This document shows positions 53,007-62,460 of a stretch of 64,000 bases of DNA, one piece after another. Made by a program: the position numbers and the translations under genes. This DNA comes from Fibrobacterota bacterium. GTDB taxonomy: Bacteria; Fibrobacterota; Chitinivibrionia; Chitinivibrionales; Chitinispirillaceae. Location of the stretch: positions 1 to 64,000 of the forward strand of contig JAEZKC010000044.1 of the NCBI GenBank assembly GCA_023436205.1, given 5' to 3'. The stretch's first letter is position 1; each line of letters begins with the position of its first letter. The notes under the pieces are model-generated. The model ran no database searches. It was not told the origin of the DNA and saw only the letters and a program-made list of their open reading frames with translations.

Positions 53007-56000
53007 TTAGCCCAAAAAATGGGAAGCATCAGGCGTCGGCGTCACGAAATCGTCCCGCATCCTGAACGCGGCGGAAGAACCGCTCTCGACAAGAACATCG
53101 AGCACATACAGGATCGCCTCGCGCAGGGCCGGATCGCGCTTGAGTTCCAGCGGCCTTGCGTAGACATGCCGCTGGAGAAGGACTTCGAGCATGAAGACGG
53201 TGTTGGACTCGCGCAGCATGTCGGCAGGGTTCCCTCGCCTGAGCGCGTTCCCGATGCGCACAAAAGCGACAGGCAAGGAATGCTCGCCGATGTGGTAGAG
53301 GAAGCGGACATAGCTGTCCAGCACGACCCAGACCGGCGGCAAAGCGTCGAAGAGCGCGTCAACGTTATGGGCGTAGCCTTCAAGACTCCGCCAGTGACGG
53401 ACATCGTCCTTCCACCACGCCGTCAGGAAAATTGTCGATAGCACCTCACTGCCATCAGGATGCTCATTGTCCAAATGCGCGAGCCACTTGGCGCGCTTGA
53501 TACGCTCGGCAAACAGGTTCCATAAAAACCAATAATGCGGCGTAGTGGGATTCCTGTCCTCGCTGCTCGTGAACCCCAGAATAACGTCGTGGACCTCGCG
53601 CGGATGCCTGTCAACGGCCTCGAGGATCGGCTTGAGAACTTGCTTGGCATCGGCATCTGACGCGCGCATTACAAATTGCTGAATGCGGTCGGATATCGCC
53701 TGCTCCCAGTGAAAATTCCTGTTGCGCCGGTCAGAAGCACGATCGTGCTCACGGTTCCAGCACTCCACGAGGTCTTCGCTGGCGCGCCGGTGTGCGGCCA
53801 CGGCCAGAGGCTCGTTGGGGACCTTGCCCAGGATCGCGAGGACCTTCGCGTGCGCCTCGGCTCCGAATATCGCGGCGATGTCGAACCTGACATGCGCATC
53901 TGCGGCGATTTCCCCATCCGTCCAGAACCGCTGTCGGACGTCCTCTGCCGCCGCGGCGGCGATCGAGTCCGGCGTGCGCCGCTTGTCGTAAGACTTCTTC
54001 TCCTCGGCCATCCAGTCGCGGTCGGCAAGAGCGGCCTCGGTTGCGACGGCATTGACGGCGCGCAGGGCAAGAGCGGGATTCGCGGCCCATAACTTGTCGT
54101 TTATACCCCAGGCGGCGTACCAACGGACCTCGTCGACCGGATGGGTTATCGCGGCAATAAAGGCCTGGCGCACTCGCGGCGTCTGGGCTTCGGTAAGGGG
54201 CTTGGAGAGCAGCACTGGCACGATGAAGGCACAGGGGCGATCAGCCAGCATCGAAAACCGCTGCACGCGGCTGATGGTTCCCCACTGGTCCGCGTGTCTG
54301 GAGATTTCGGAGCAGATGACGCCGATGCACCACCCCTTCTCTTCCGGCGACATCTCGTCCCAGTGGTCGCGAACGCAGACGGCAGCCACAAATCCTGGAG
54401 CGTTACGGCTGTTGTCGGGATGTTCGGCGGTGCGGTCCATCTTCTCGGCACTTGCCAGCTTCTCCCGCCACTGGGCGGGGTCGGCAGAGCCGGCCTCGCG
54501 CTTGAAAACTTGGAAGCCCCACATGTAAACACCCAGACGGTTATTCATCTCGCCCAATTTCTTCGTGCTCTCGTCAATGAGTTGCTGAACTTCCGGAGCC
54601 AGAGGCTTGGGCTCGAGGCGGATGTAATTTTTCGCAGAGCCCTCGTTGTCCGCTGCCGATGTTTCGCCCGTTGCGGGCTGGTCGTGGGCCACGTCGTACT
54701 GACGGAAATCCATCCGGTGAAGGGCGAGCTGCCATGTGAGGTCGTGCTTGTTGCGTTTGTCCGGACCGGGCAGTGCCGCGATGTAGCGGTCGATGATGAC
54801 GTGAACCCGCGGGGCCAGAGGACCGAGTTGCAGGTTTGCGATGGCCGCTTCAAGGTCGTGCTTGCGGTGCGGCAGCGCGTTCGACTTCTTCCGCTCCTCT
54901 TCGTAGATCTTGTTTTCGGCTTGGAAGGTCGGGAACAGTCCCGTGAAGCTTGAAGTCTGGTGCTCGCCGGCCATGCGGCTGCGATCGATCTCGATGTAGT
55001 CCTGCACCGACAGCAGCACCAGAAGGGCCTCGCCTGAACGGTGAGGATGAGCCGTCGCCACGCTTGCGACGACTGCTGCGAGTGCGGCGGAATCGCTGCG
55101 CTGGAGAATTTCCAGCAGTACCGTGTCGAGCCTCTCGGGATGGGATTTGGCGTAGTCGAGCAACCACTTCTCGAAGGCCATCAGCAGCGACTGGAGCGAA
55201 TAAGGCCCGACGGTCATTCCGCGGTACAGGCACCAGAGGCGCGGGTTCACCCATTGCTTCCGCGTGGTCCCGTTGGCAAACGTGAGCTCGACTTCCCAGG
55301 CGGGTTCGAGGGGGTCACGGAGACGCGGATGCGCGTACCACTCGACACTGTGATTGAAGACCTGGATCAGGAAGTTGAGGCCTTTTCTCGGATGATGCGT
55401 GAGCAGGTTAATCCACGGCCCCCGGAAGGCACTAGCAGGAAAGAAATCATGGCGCATGTGTTCTTTGATGCCGAAGTAAAGGTCAACGTCGATGGATGAG
55501 CGGCCGTAGGATTTCATGCGCAGGTATTCCTCCGTGGCGAGGAAGGTATCCAGTGCGACGGAGATCAAGAGGTCTGGCAGCTCGCGCGCGGCGGGCGCAC
55601 CGTCGAGCCCCGCAAGGAGTATGTCTCTGAATTCATCTGCGACGGAATCGCGCAGGCGCCCTTCCTTGATCTGCCCGCGCAGAACGGCTTCAAAGCGCGC
55701 GGGGTCGGCTTTCGGGATCTTCGCAATCACCTTCAGAATGCGTTGGCGCGTGTCTCCTCCCCTGTAGTGGTCAAAGCGCGGGAGGAGCCAATGGGCGATG
55801 CCGGCAACATGTTCGGCCCCGTCGATGTCAGGTGCCCACCAGCTGACGCCGCGCACGGCATCCTCGATTAATGCGAGAAGCAACGGTGCGTCTTCCGGTC
55901 CGAAACTGCCTATGTTGCGGTGCACCAGTCTCACTACGGTTGCCCAGGCCGCGCCTTCCGGCACGCTCAGGATCGAGCTGTGGCCGCGCACTTCGGCAAG

Positions 56001-58109
56001 CCACGCGGGAGACGTGACACACGCGACGCGCAGGAGGTGGATGACCCGCTTGAGGATCGCGCGGTCGTTGGCGAGTAGCTCTGCCTCGTGCCGCGTCAGG
56101 AATTCTGACGCGGACGGTGCCTTGAGCAGCGAAACCAAGGAATCGTCGCGGAACTGGGCGGGCACGTCCGCCTGTGTGATGGCCGCGCTGAACAGCCGGT
56201 CCGCTGCGGGTGCATCGCGGTCAACCAGTTCAGCAACCCACTTCCGGTACGAGCGGCGCACCGCAGGATGGGGCCCTATCGCTGACGACAATGCCCTGAA
56301 GGCCGTCTCATCCGTTAGGTGCTGTTCCTCGATCCATTGAAGGATAGCCCAGTCCTCGAGAACGTCGTGCGCCGTCGCAACGAGCAAAGCGTTGCTTTCG
56401 GGCGAAACAACGAGGGAGTCCTGTTTAAGGAGCTCGATGGCTTCAGCATTGAGTTCAGTAGCTGGTACGTAATCCGACAGGGCACGCGCCCTGCGCACTG
56501 CCAACTCCTGAAAGGCCACTTCGCGCAGGCGCGGCATGCCGTCGGCCGGATTCTGGTCCACGCGCACGATCTGCCGCCAGAAGACGGTGCGGAAATCGCG
56601 CTCGTTTTGCGGAAGCGGCCGTCCCGCATCCCACGGAATCTGCAATGCCTTGTCGATGAAGTACGGGTTGCGTAGGATCTCGCGCAGGGCGGGGTTGGCG
56701 AGTGGCACTGCCAGCGACGGGAAGGCGGCCTGGATTTCCTGCAATTCGGTGTCGTCAAGCGGCGGAACTTCGATGACCGCGTGATCAATCCCCGCCGCCT
56801 GGAGAAAGCTGGCCCGCACCTGCTCCACGGAATAGTCGCGGCAGGTCATGAGGATAGAGAGGCTGTTGTCGGACTGGGCGAGCGTCATGAGGTCGCTGAA
56901 CCCGTCGCGCGTCGGTTTCTCAAGCAGGCGTTCGACGCTCTCGATCACGAGCACCTTGCGGCCCTGTGCGCCGAGGATGGCCTGAAGCTCTGTGATGTGT
57001 GCTGGGATCTGGCTGTTGTGGAGTGTTTCGTCGATGTGGGCGACGGCGAATTCTTCGACCCGGAACCCGAAAGCGAAGAATTCGCGGGAGAGATAGGCTA
57101 CCGCTTCCTTCCCGATGACGGATTTGCCGCTGCCCGCCGGGCCCGTGATCAGGACGACTTGCCTCGCCTCGATGGCCGCAAGCACTTTGTGGACGATGCC
57201 ATCGCGCCGTAGGTGGAAAGCTGGCCCGATCGTCGTGCGGATCTTCCGCAGCACGAAATCCGTGTGGTTCTTCAGTGTCGTCAGTACCCGCTGCTCGTGC
57301 GCGTTCACCTCGCCGTACGCCTGGGCGAGTGCGGCTGGAAGGTCGGCGCGTTTTAGGCTCCGTGCCGCCGATCCGGCATTGCTCGCATAGCCTAGAAGAG
57401 CATCCCAGGCTGCCGTCGCACTGGCCACGGGATCTGGATCGGTAGACTTGAGGGCGAGCAGCGTCTTGATGTGCGCCTCGGTCTGGCGAGTGGAGGTGTG
57501 CAGGTCGAGGCTCAGGACGTGGAGCACCCGCAGGAAAGGCCACAGGTCTTTGGCGATGACGGGCGTCCCTTCCAATGTGCTGACGATCTTGCAAAGCTCA
57601 TTGTACTGACTGACGGACTTCTTCGAAATAAAACCGTCGAGGGACAGCCGTCTTTCGAACTCCTCGCCGTCGGCCGCACTTCTGGCACAATCGAGCAGCC
57701 CGACAAAATTATCGAGGAGCGTGTTCGTACCGCGCAGCGTCACAAGGACAAAGCGGTCGTGCTGGGGATTGAAAGGGTCGGCAACCTTGAAATCCTTCCA
57801 GAAATCGCCAATAGCTTTCTTGCATTCGTCGTCAGTGGCACTGATGGTGAAGCTGCGTTTCACCTGCCCTACAAGCCGCGCGTTCGCCGCGCCTGCGCGC
57901 GTACAGACGACAAGAAAGTCGTCCGTGTTGAAGCCGAGATGCTCGGTCTGGAAATGGACTTCACTGACACATGTATCGGTCAAAATCGGTGGAATGCTGC
58001 GGACGAGGAGCTGGACCAGCCAGTACGCCTCGACGTGCTGCTCGAAGAACACGCCCTCGCCGCCGGTGGAAATCGGACTTGAAACTCGTTTCTGGCCTGA
58101 GCCATTCAT
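53007..58109 (-). CDS. STAND-type NTPase with N-terminal PD-(D/E)xK-like nuclease domain, candidate Avs-like antiphage protein
   Basis: A 1,700-residue protein from ATG 58109, which has TTGGAGG six bases upstream; GTG 58130 would add seven residues. Residues about 10-200 look like a Cap4/DUF4297-type nuclease: GGEGVFFEQHVEAYWL, FQTEHLGFNTDDFLVV and LVGQVKRSF give a D-(18)-QxK core (Asp64, Gln82, Lys84). Residues about 300-560 are a P-loop STAND NTPase: Walker A GPAGSGKS (323-330), Walker B VLVIESVE (386-393), then ILMTCRDYS with Arg424. The remaining 1,100 residues are helical, likely HEAT/TPR-like sensor repeats. This is the layout of Avs proteins, which detect phage proteins and degrade DNA. 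GC content is much higher than that of all neighbours, implying recent transfer. No partner gene adjoins it. Confidence 0.78.
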   Translation of the reverse strand: MNGSGQKRVSSPISTGGEGVFFEQHVEAYWLVQLLVRSIPPILTDTCVSEVHFQTEHLGFNTDDFLVVCTRAGAANARLVGQVKRSFTISATDDECKKAIGDFWKDFKVADPFNPQHDRFVLVTLRGTNTLLDNFVGLLDCARSAADGEEFERRLSLDGFISKKSVSQYNELCKIVSTLEGTPVIAKDLWPFLRVLHVLSLDLHTSTRQTEAHIKTLLALKSTDPDPVASATAAWDALLGYASNAGSAARSLKRADLPAALAQAYGEVNAHEQRVLTTLKNHTDFVLRKIRTTIGPAFHLRRDGIVHKVLAAIEARQVVLITGPAGSGKSVIGKEAVAYLSREFFAFGFRVEEFAVAHIDETLHNSQIPAHITELQAILGAQGRKVLVIESVERLLEKPTRDGFSDLMTLAQSDNSLSILMTCRDYSVEQVRASFLQAAGIDHAVIEVPPLDDTELQEIQAAFPSLAVPLANPALREILRNPYFIDKALQIPWDAGRPLPQNERDFRTVFWRQIVRVDQNPADGMPRLREVAFQELAVRRARALSDYVPATELNAEAIELLKQDSLVVSPESNALLVATAHDVLEDWAILQWIEEQHLTDETAFRALSSAIGPHPAVRRSYRKWVAELVDRDAPAADRLFSAAITQADVPAQFRDDSLVSLLKAPSASEFLTRHEAELLANDRAILKRVIHLLRVACVTSPAWLAEVRGHSSILSVPEGAAWATVVRLVHRNIGSFGPEDAPLLLALIEDAVRGVSWWAPDIDGAEHVAGIAHWLLPRFDHYRGGDTRQRILKVIAKIPKADPARFEAVLRGQIKEGRLRDSVADEFRDILLAGLDGAPAARELPDLLISVALDTFLATEEYLRMKSYGRSSIDVDLYFGIKEHMRHDFFPASAFRGPWINLLTHHPRKGLNFLIQVFNHSVEWYAHPRLRDPLEPAWEVELTFANGTTRKQWVNPRLWCLYRGMTVGPYSLQSLLMAFEKWLLDYAKSHPERLDTVLLEILQRSDSAALAAVVASVATAHPHRSGEALLVLLSVQDYIEIDRSRMAGEHQTSSFTGLFPTFQAENKIYEEERKKSNALPHRKHDLEAAIANLQLGPLAPRVHVIIDRYIAALPGPDKRNKHDLTWQLALHRMDFRQYDVAHDQPATGETSAADNEGSAKNYIRLEPKPLAPEVQQLIDESTKKLGEMNNRLGVYMWGFQVFKREAGSADPAQWREKLASAEKMDRTAEHPDNSRNAPGFVAAVCVRDHWDEMSPEEKGWCIGVICSEISRHADQWGTISRVQRFSMLADRPCAFIVPVLLSKPLTEAQTPRVRQAFIAAITHPVDEVRWYAAWGINDKLWAANPALALRAVNAVATEAALADRDWMAEEKKSYDKRRTPDSIAAAAAEDVRQRFWTDGEIAADAHVRFDIAAIFGAEAHAKVLAILGKVPNEPLAVAAHRRASEDLVECWNREHDRASDRRNRNFHWEQAISDRIQQFVMRASDADAKQVLKPILEAVDRHPREVHDVILGFTSSEDRNPTTPHYWFLWNLFAERIKRAKWLAHLDNEHPDGSEVLSTIFLTAWWKDDVRHWRSLEGYAHNVDALFDALPPVWVVLDSYVRFLYHIGEHSLPVAFVRIGNALRRGNPADMLRESNTVFMLEVLLQRHVYARPLELKRDPALREAILYVLDVLVESGSSAAFRMRDDFVTPTPDASHFLG

Positions 58110-58841
58110 GCAATCCTCCAAGAGTTCCACTGTTTCGTTAGTCGGGGAAGTCGTTCAGGGCTTAAATTGATAACGACTTCATGCGAGTAGTTGCACAGCC
58201 CGTCCGATGGTTCACGGACCAAGAGAGCAATAACACTTGATGTCTCATTTGCATGGTGGTGCTCCCACTAAGAGTTCGGGTCTTGCTCTATCATGTACGA
58301 ACAACGCCGACATTACAAGAAATTCTCTGGATCAAGATAATTGAGGCCAAAGTGATCAAAATGGATACTCCAATCTTAAAAGGCTAGGCCTTTTACCGCT
58401 GCGGATTCATGTTTTCTGCGTCCTGCAGCATTCCTTGGTTTCTGTTTCACTCAGGATACCAGGTATTTTTGGTACTTTCATTGACGAGGTGGTTTTCATC
58501 ACTTCAGAGCCCGGAAAGCTACCGCACAACGATTGTGTTCAACTCTCCAAAATCCCGTATTGCGGTTTTAAAAAAATCAAAGACCGTAAAACATACTAAT
58601 ACATCTTTGACACATTTCTTCGGTATATTCAAGGCCCCCTAGGTTTAAAATAATTCGCATTGTACAGCGCTGCAATATCCCGAAAGTCCCTCCCGGATTA
58701 GATTGTGATTATCCGAAAGGTAAGGTCTGGAAATAAACCTGGTAAGCATGAAAATGTGAAGAATTAAGCCGCCCAGCCAACAGCAGGTTTTGGGGAATTA
58801 TTTTAGGGCAGGTTAAAGAAATCCGAAACAGAACTCAGAAC
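58110..58841. other. Intergenic region upstream of the STAND gene
   Basis: About 730 bases without a supported gene; the one 77-residue frame (58409-58642) has no ribosome site and an implausible product. It must hold the promoter of the STAND gene. The GC-rich composition ends near 58190. An eight-pair stem with a three-base loop, TAAAAGGC/GCCTTTTA, lies at 58377-58395, of unknown role. Confidence 0.5.
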
Positions 58842-59135
58842 TTATGCCACAATGTCCAGCAGTTCTCCAAGCATCGTGTTCTGCACCTTCACCATTTTAA
58901 GATTTGCCGAATAGCTGTTCTTGTAAACGGTAAGATCGGTCATGTCTCTTGCAAGATCAGTGGTGGTCTCTTTGAAACCGGTTACTTCGGTTCCGGATGG
59001 GGCTGTCTCACTCTGAAGCATTCTTCTGGGGGTGAATGGCTCTGTGTTTACATTGGCAATTGAATGCGCAGTGTTGTCTATTCCGGTCTGTGCCGCTCTT
59101 ATGCCTGAAAGTGAGGGACTGAAGGAAATACTCAT
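58842..59135 (-). CDS. Small flagellar basal-body rod-type protein (FlgC/FlgB-like)
   Basis: A 97-residue protein starting at ATG 59135, seven bases from AAGGAG. The N-terminus (SPSLSGIRAAQTGIDNTAHSIANVNTEPFTPRR) is the flagellar rod/hook signature, and the C-terminus (LAR...DLTVYKNSYSANLKMVKVQNTMLGELLDIV) is the matching coiled coil that packs the axial structure. The middle variable domain is missing, so it is shorter than FlgC (about 135-150 residues). It stands alone, away from any other flagellar gene in the window. It could be a minor axial protein or a rod-domain orphan with another role. Confidence 0.75.
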   Translation of the reverse strand: MSISFSPSLSGIRAAQTGIDNTAHSIANVNTEPFTPRRMLQSETAPSGTEVTGFKETTTDLARDMTDLTVYKNSYSANLKMVKVQNTMLGELLDIVA

Positions 59136-59392
59136 CCGCATACTCCTTTTTCCTTATTATACATGCACTCTGAATTAAAAACAACCGAAAACTGCGGGAT
59201 TCTTCAATTGTGCCTCTGATAGTCAGGTGAACACAAAAATCATTCTCTATTTATATGAATTGAACTGCGTTCTCCTTTAAAATCAATGTGTTATTAGAAA
59301 GCATGAATAAAAAAACTAAAAAACCAGTGAAAAATTCCCTTTTTCCGTGTATATTGATTCTATCTGGATCTAAAAACTAACAGGGGGGAAGT

Positions 59393-61549
59393 GTGAAGGT
59401 CTTATTCAAAAGCATCTGTCTTTTTCTGCTGGTGTCAATTGCTTCAGCTCAGCAGGAGTATATACGTAAAACCCCCTCCATAGCATCTGCTGATCCAAAA
59501 TGGGATAAGTTTTATGAATCGGATCGCTTCTGCATCTACTATCATGAAACTGATGCCTTCATCTCACAGGCCGATGCAAATACCGGACTGGCCGAACTTG
59601 AGAAAATCTGGGACTTCTACATCACACAGAGCGGTTTTTCCAAACCGTATGAAAATGCCACGACAAAGTATAAAATCAATCTTTACATATTGCGACCCGG
59701 TGATGGCTGGGCTTTTGGAGGGGTCTGTATTGAGGGACATCCGGCCATGTGGCTTGCCGCCGGTGCGGTGAAGGACAAGTGGGCTCTGGCTCATGAATTC
59801 ATGCACTCCCTTCAGAATGTCTCCGGAGGTTTCCGCAATTCACCATACACGGGTTGGTTCTGGGAAAGCCACGCAAATTTCATGGCTCACCAGATGTATC
59901 CTGCAGAAGCTCACTGTACGGAGCTTTACACCCGCATGGCAAATCTCTATTATGGCAGTACCAGAAACCGCTACTGTAACTGGCAGTTTTTCGAGTACCT
60001 TAAAGAACGTCTGGGCCTCCAGTTCGTAAATGACCTGTGGACAAAGTCAGATAGAACTTCTGAATCCGCTCACCGCACGGAGTGTGTTCTTTCTGCAGTG
60101 ATGCGCACCGGGAACTATTCCGTGCAGCAGTTCGGGGATCTCTTCGGAGACTTTGCAACTAAAAACGTGATCTGGGACTATCAGGTCGGGGATGTTTTCC
60201 GTCAGAGCTACAACAGTATGGCTGAGAAGTACGTCCGTCAAAGATACACCTATCTGGAAGCGCTTGACGGAGCAGATGCTGAAGATAACAGGTATGTTGT
60301 ACCGTTTGCCTTTGCTCCTCAGCGATATGCCTATAACATAATCAGAATTTATCCAGACCAGACTGGTACGGTTACTGTCAAATTCAGAGGTGACATTCAG
60401 AAGAGTAATAATATCCCCAATTACAGGAGCAACCATTCCCTGGAACCGCAGCAGATTCCAGATCCAGGTTCAGACTGGAGATACGCACTGGTGGCGGTAA
60501 ACGGTACCAGTGCCCGTTACAGTACTCTTGCCAGGGCTTCAGACGGAAATCCCGATGTCTCGATGACCCTTGCTTCACAGGAGAAGGAACTGTATCTGGT
60601 GGTGACTGCCACTCCCACAATTCATCACAAAATACTTTGGGATCAATTCTACTACACCATCTATCGCTACCCTTACATGGTGGAGATAGATGGGGGAAAA
60701 CCTGAGGGCTTTCAGCAGATGACTCTGCCATCAGGAGGCCGTCATCCCAACGGAGGCGGCTTTGTGGCCTCAACTGCTACCGTAGCATCAACTGCTTATG
60801 TGGGGCCTGATGCAAAAGTCCTGGGAAATGCACAGGTGAAAGACAATGCCCGCATTGAAGGGCGTGCGGTGGTCAAGGGAAATTCTCAAGTGTACGGAAA
60901 TGCCGTTGTAAAGGATTATGCACTTGTGGCAGGAGGACGGGTATACGGTTCGGCAGTAGTGAGCGAGGGAGCAAACATCTGGGCCGGAGAAGTATTTGAA
61001 AACGCTCGTGTGGATGGAGCTGCCAATGTTGATAACAATAGTACACGTATCAGCGGAAATGCCCGAGTGGGAGGAGTCGTCTGGATGTTTGGAGCAGTGA
61101 ACTTATCCGGAACAGCTCAGCTTCTCGGTGATGGGGAAGTGTACCAGATCACTGCCACCAAAGGTGTTTTCTACGGAATCGTTGATGCCGCAACGGTGAG
61201 CAACGCTTCAATGGGGGCCAACAGGTCTGAACCCGCTCTTGAGGTGACTGCTCCGCGATCCATGACCTGGCCAGATCTGATTGCCAAGGCTCAACCTGTG
61301 GATCAGAAAATCCAAAGCCGTTTTATTGTGGACCGTAAAGGGCTCCTGCATTTTAGCTTAGGATCTTCACTAGGTAAATCATTCAAGCTTAAGGTGTTTG
61401 ACTCTCGCGGACGCTTTTTGTATCAGAGCCTTATCACCGGTAATGAGGGTGTGATCCCACTGCACAGTACAGCTTCGTCCTCACTTCTGATATGGAAAAT
61501 CGAGGGGAATGGGGTGATAAAGAAAGGGACTGCAACACGGCTCAGGTAG
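59393..61549 (+). CDS. Secreted DUF6055-type zinc metallopeptidase with beta-helix repeats
   Basis: A 718-residue exported protein. GTG 59393 has an AGGGGGGAA site. Residues 1-19 are a signal peptide (cleavage after IASA). Residues about 25-300 form a gluzincin-like domain with HEFMH (His134, Glu135, His138) and a later Glu158 in GWFWESHANF as probable third ligand, consistent with DUF6055/Svx-type proteins. Residues about 300-440 are beta-sandwich-like. Residues about 455-600 are hexapeptide-style solenoid repeats (NAQVKDNARIEGRAVVKGNSQVYGNA). The last 80 residues are a FlgD/Por-like tail. A role in degrading plant or host surface proteins is inferred. Combination with the solenoid is uncommon as far as I know. 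Confidence 0.8.
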   Translation: MKVLFKSICLFLLVSIASAQQEYIRKTPSIASADPKWDKFYESDRFCIYYHETDAFISQADANTGLAELEKIWDFYITQSGFSKPYENATTKYKINLYILRPGDGWAFGGVCIEGHPAMWLAAGAVKDKWALAHEFMHSLQNVSGGFRNSPYTGWFWESHANFMAHQMYPAEAHCTELYTRMANLYYGSTRNRYCNWQFFEYLKERLGLQFVNDLWTKSDRTSESAHRTECVLSAVMRTGNYSVQQFGDLFGDFATKNVIWDYQVGDVFRQSYNSMAEKYVRQRYTYLEALDGADAEDNRYVVPFAFAPQRYAYNIIRIYPDQTGTVTVKFRGDIQKSNNIPNYRSNHSLEPQQIPDPGSDWRYALVAVNGTSARYSTLARASDGNPDVSMTLASQEKELYLVVTATPTIHHKILWDQFYYTIYRYPYMVEIDGGKPEGFQQMTLPSGGRHPNGGGFVASTATVASTAYVGPDAKVLGNAQVKDNARIEGRAVVKGNSQVYGNAVVKDYALVAGGRVYGSAVVSEGANIWAGEVFENARVDGAANVDNNSTRISGNARVGGVVWMFGAVNLSGTAQLLGDGEVYQITATKGVFYGIVDAATVSNASMGANRSEPALEVTAPRSMTWPDLIAKAQPVDQKIQSRFIVDRKGLLHFSLGSSLGKSFKLKVFDSRGRFLYQSLITGNEGVIPLHSTASSSLLIWKIEGNGVIKKGTATRLR

Positions 61550-61624
61550 GACTGGCTGGTCTCGATGGATGCGGCAGCTTATATTAGTGTACTTGAAATA
61601 TGAATTTTTGCGAGCGGATTCAGA

Positions 61625-62455
61625 TTGAAATACCTGCCTTCAGTTTACGATTACACCGATTATCGTCTCTATCTGCAGGATTACTATTCTGCAAAGTGTC
61701 GGAGCAACCGCACCTATTCTCATAGGGCCATGGCCAGAGAACTTGGATTTCCATCTCCAAATTTTCTGAAACTGGTTATGGATGGAAAAAGAAATGTCGG
61801 GTTACGCAGCATCGATCGCCTGATGAATGGTCTTGGCCTCGATGATCGTGAGCAGCACTACTTTAGCTCACTGGTTTTTTTCTGTCAAGCCAAAACGGTT
61901 GCCAAGAAAAATTATCATCTCGGCGTGATGTCCTCTTTGAAAGTTCCCTATGCGGCATCAACGGTCACCGAATCGGAATACCGCTACTATAATGAATGGT
62001 ATCATTGTATCGTTCGTGAACTGATCGTCCGCGAACCGGCTCCCGTTGATTTCGGAAAAATCGCAAAAAAAATAAGGCCTCATGTCACCGCTACACAGGT
62101 TAAGAAATCCGTTACTCTGCTCAGGGAGCTTGGTTTTATTTGCGAACGGGAAGATGGCACGTTTAGTCAGGCTTCCCGCATTCTGGTAACCGACAGGGAA
62201 GTGAAAGCGGTCGGTATCAGGAACTATCATGCCAAAATGATGGAATTCGCTGCTGAAAGCATGGATAGCGTGCCTCGCGAAAAGCGCGAGATCTCTTCTC
62301 TGACTTTGAGTATTTCTGAGGAGTGTATGTCAAAAATCAAGAAACGAATTCAGGAATTCGAGGATGAAATCCTTCAGATGGCCCATGAAGATCATGATGT
62401 GAATCGGGTTTACCAGCTTGGTATTCAGTTCTTTCCAATGACTCAGGAGGAATAA
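61625..62455 (+). CDS. TIGR02147 family protein (Fibrobacterota-type putative regulator)
   Basis: A 276-residue protein matching the TIGR02147 family that is greatly expanded in Fibrobacter and relatives: PSVYDYTDYRLYLQDYYSAK start, SHRAMARELGFPSPNFLKLVMDGKRNVG (helix-turn-helix-like), EQHYFSSLVFF, YYNEWYHCIVRELI, LLRELGFICEREDGTF, and the end LTLSISEECMSKIKKRIQEF. Start is TTG 61625, supported by the family N-terminus; no ATG lies before residue 35. No membrane part. The next gene begins five bases after the stop, so the pair is an operon. The family is thought to act in gene regulation, but I know of no proven mechanism. Confidence 0.88.
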   Translation: MKYLPSVYDYTDYRLYLQDYYSAKCRSNRTYSHRAMARELGFPSPNFLKLVMDGKRNVGLRSIDRLMNGLGLDDREQHYFSSLVFFCQAKTVAKKNYHLGVMSSLKVPYAASTVTESEYRYYNEWYHCIVRELIVREPAPVDFGKIAKKIRPHVTATQVKKSVTLLRELGFICEREDGTFSQASRILVTDREVKAVGIRNYHAKMMEFAAESMDSVPREKREISSLTLSISEECMSKIKKRIQEFEDEILQMAHEDHDVNRVYQLGIQFFPMTQEE

Positions 62456-62460
62456 TCCCG

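Noticed and set aside
54141..54953. 270-residue plus-strand open frame, and others antisense to the STAND gene (52743-53441, 57471-58082)
   Set aside because: They follow from the high GC content of the minus-strand gene; products are Arg-rich and meaningless, without start signals.
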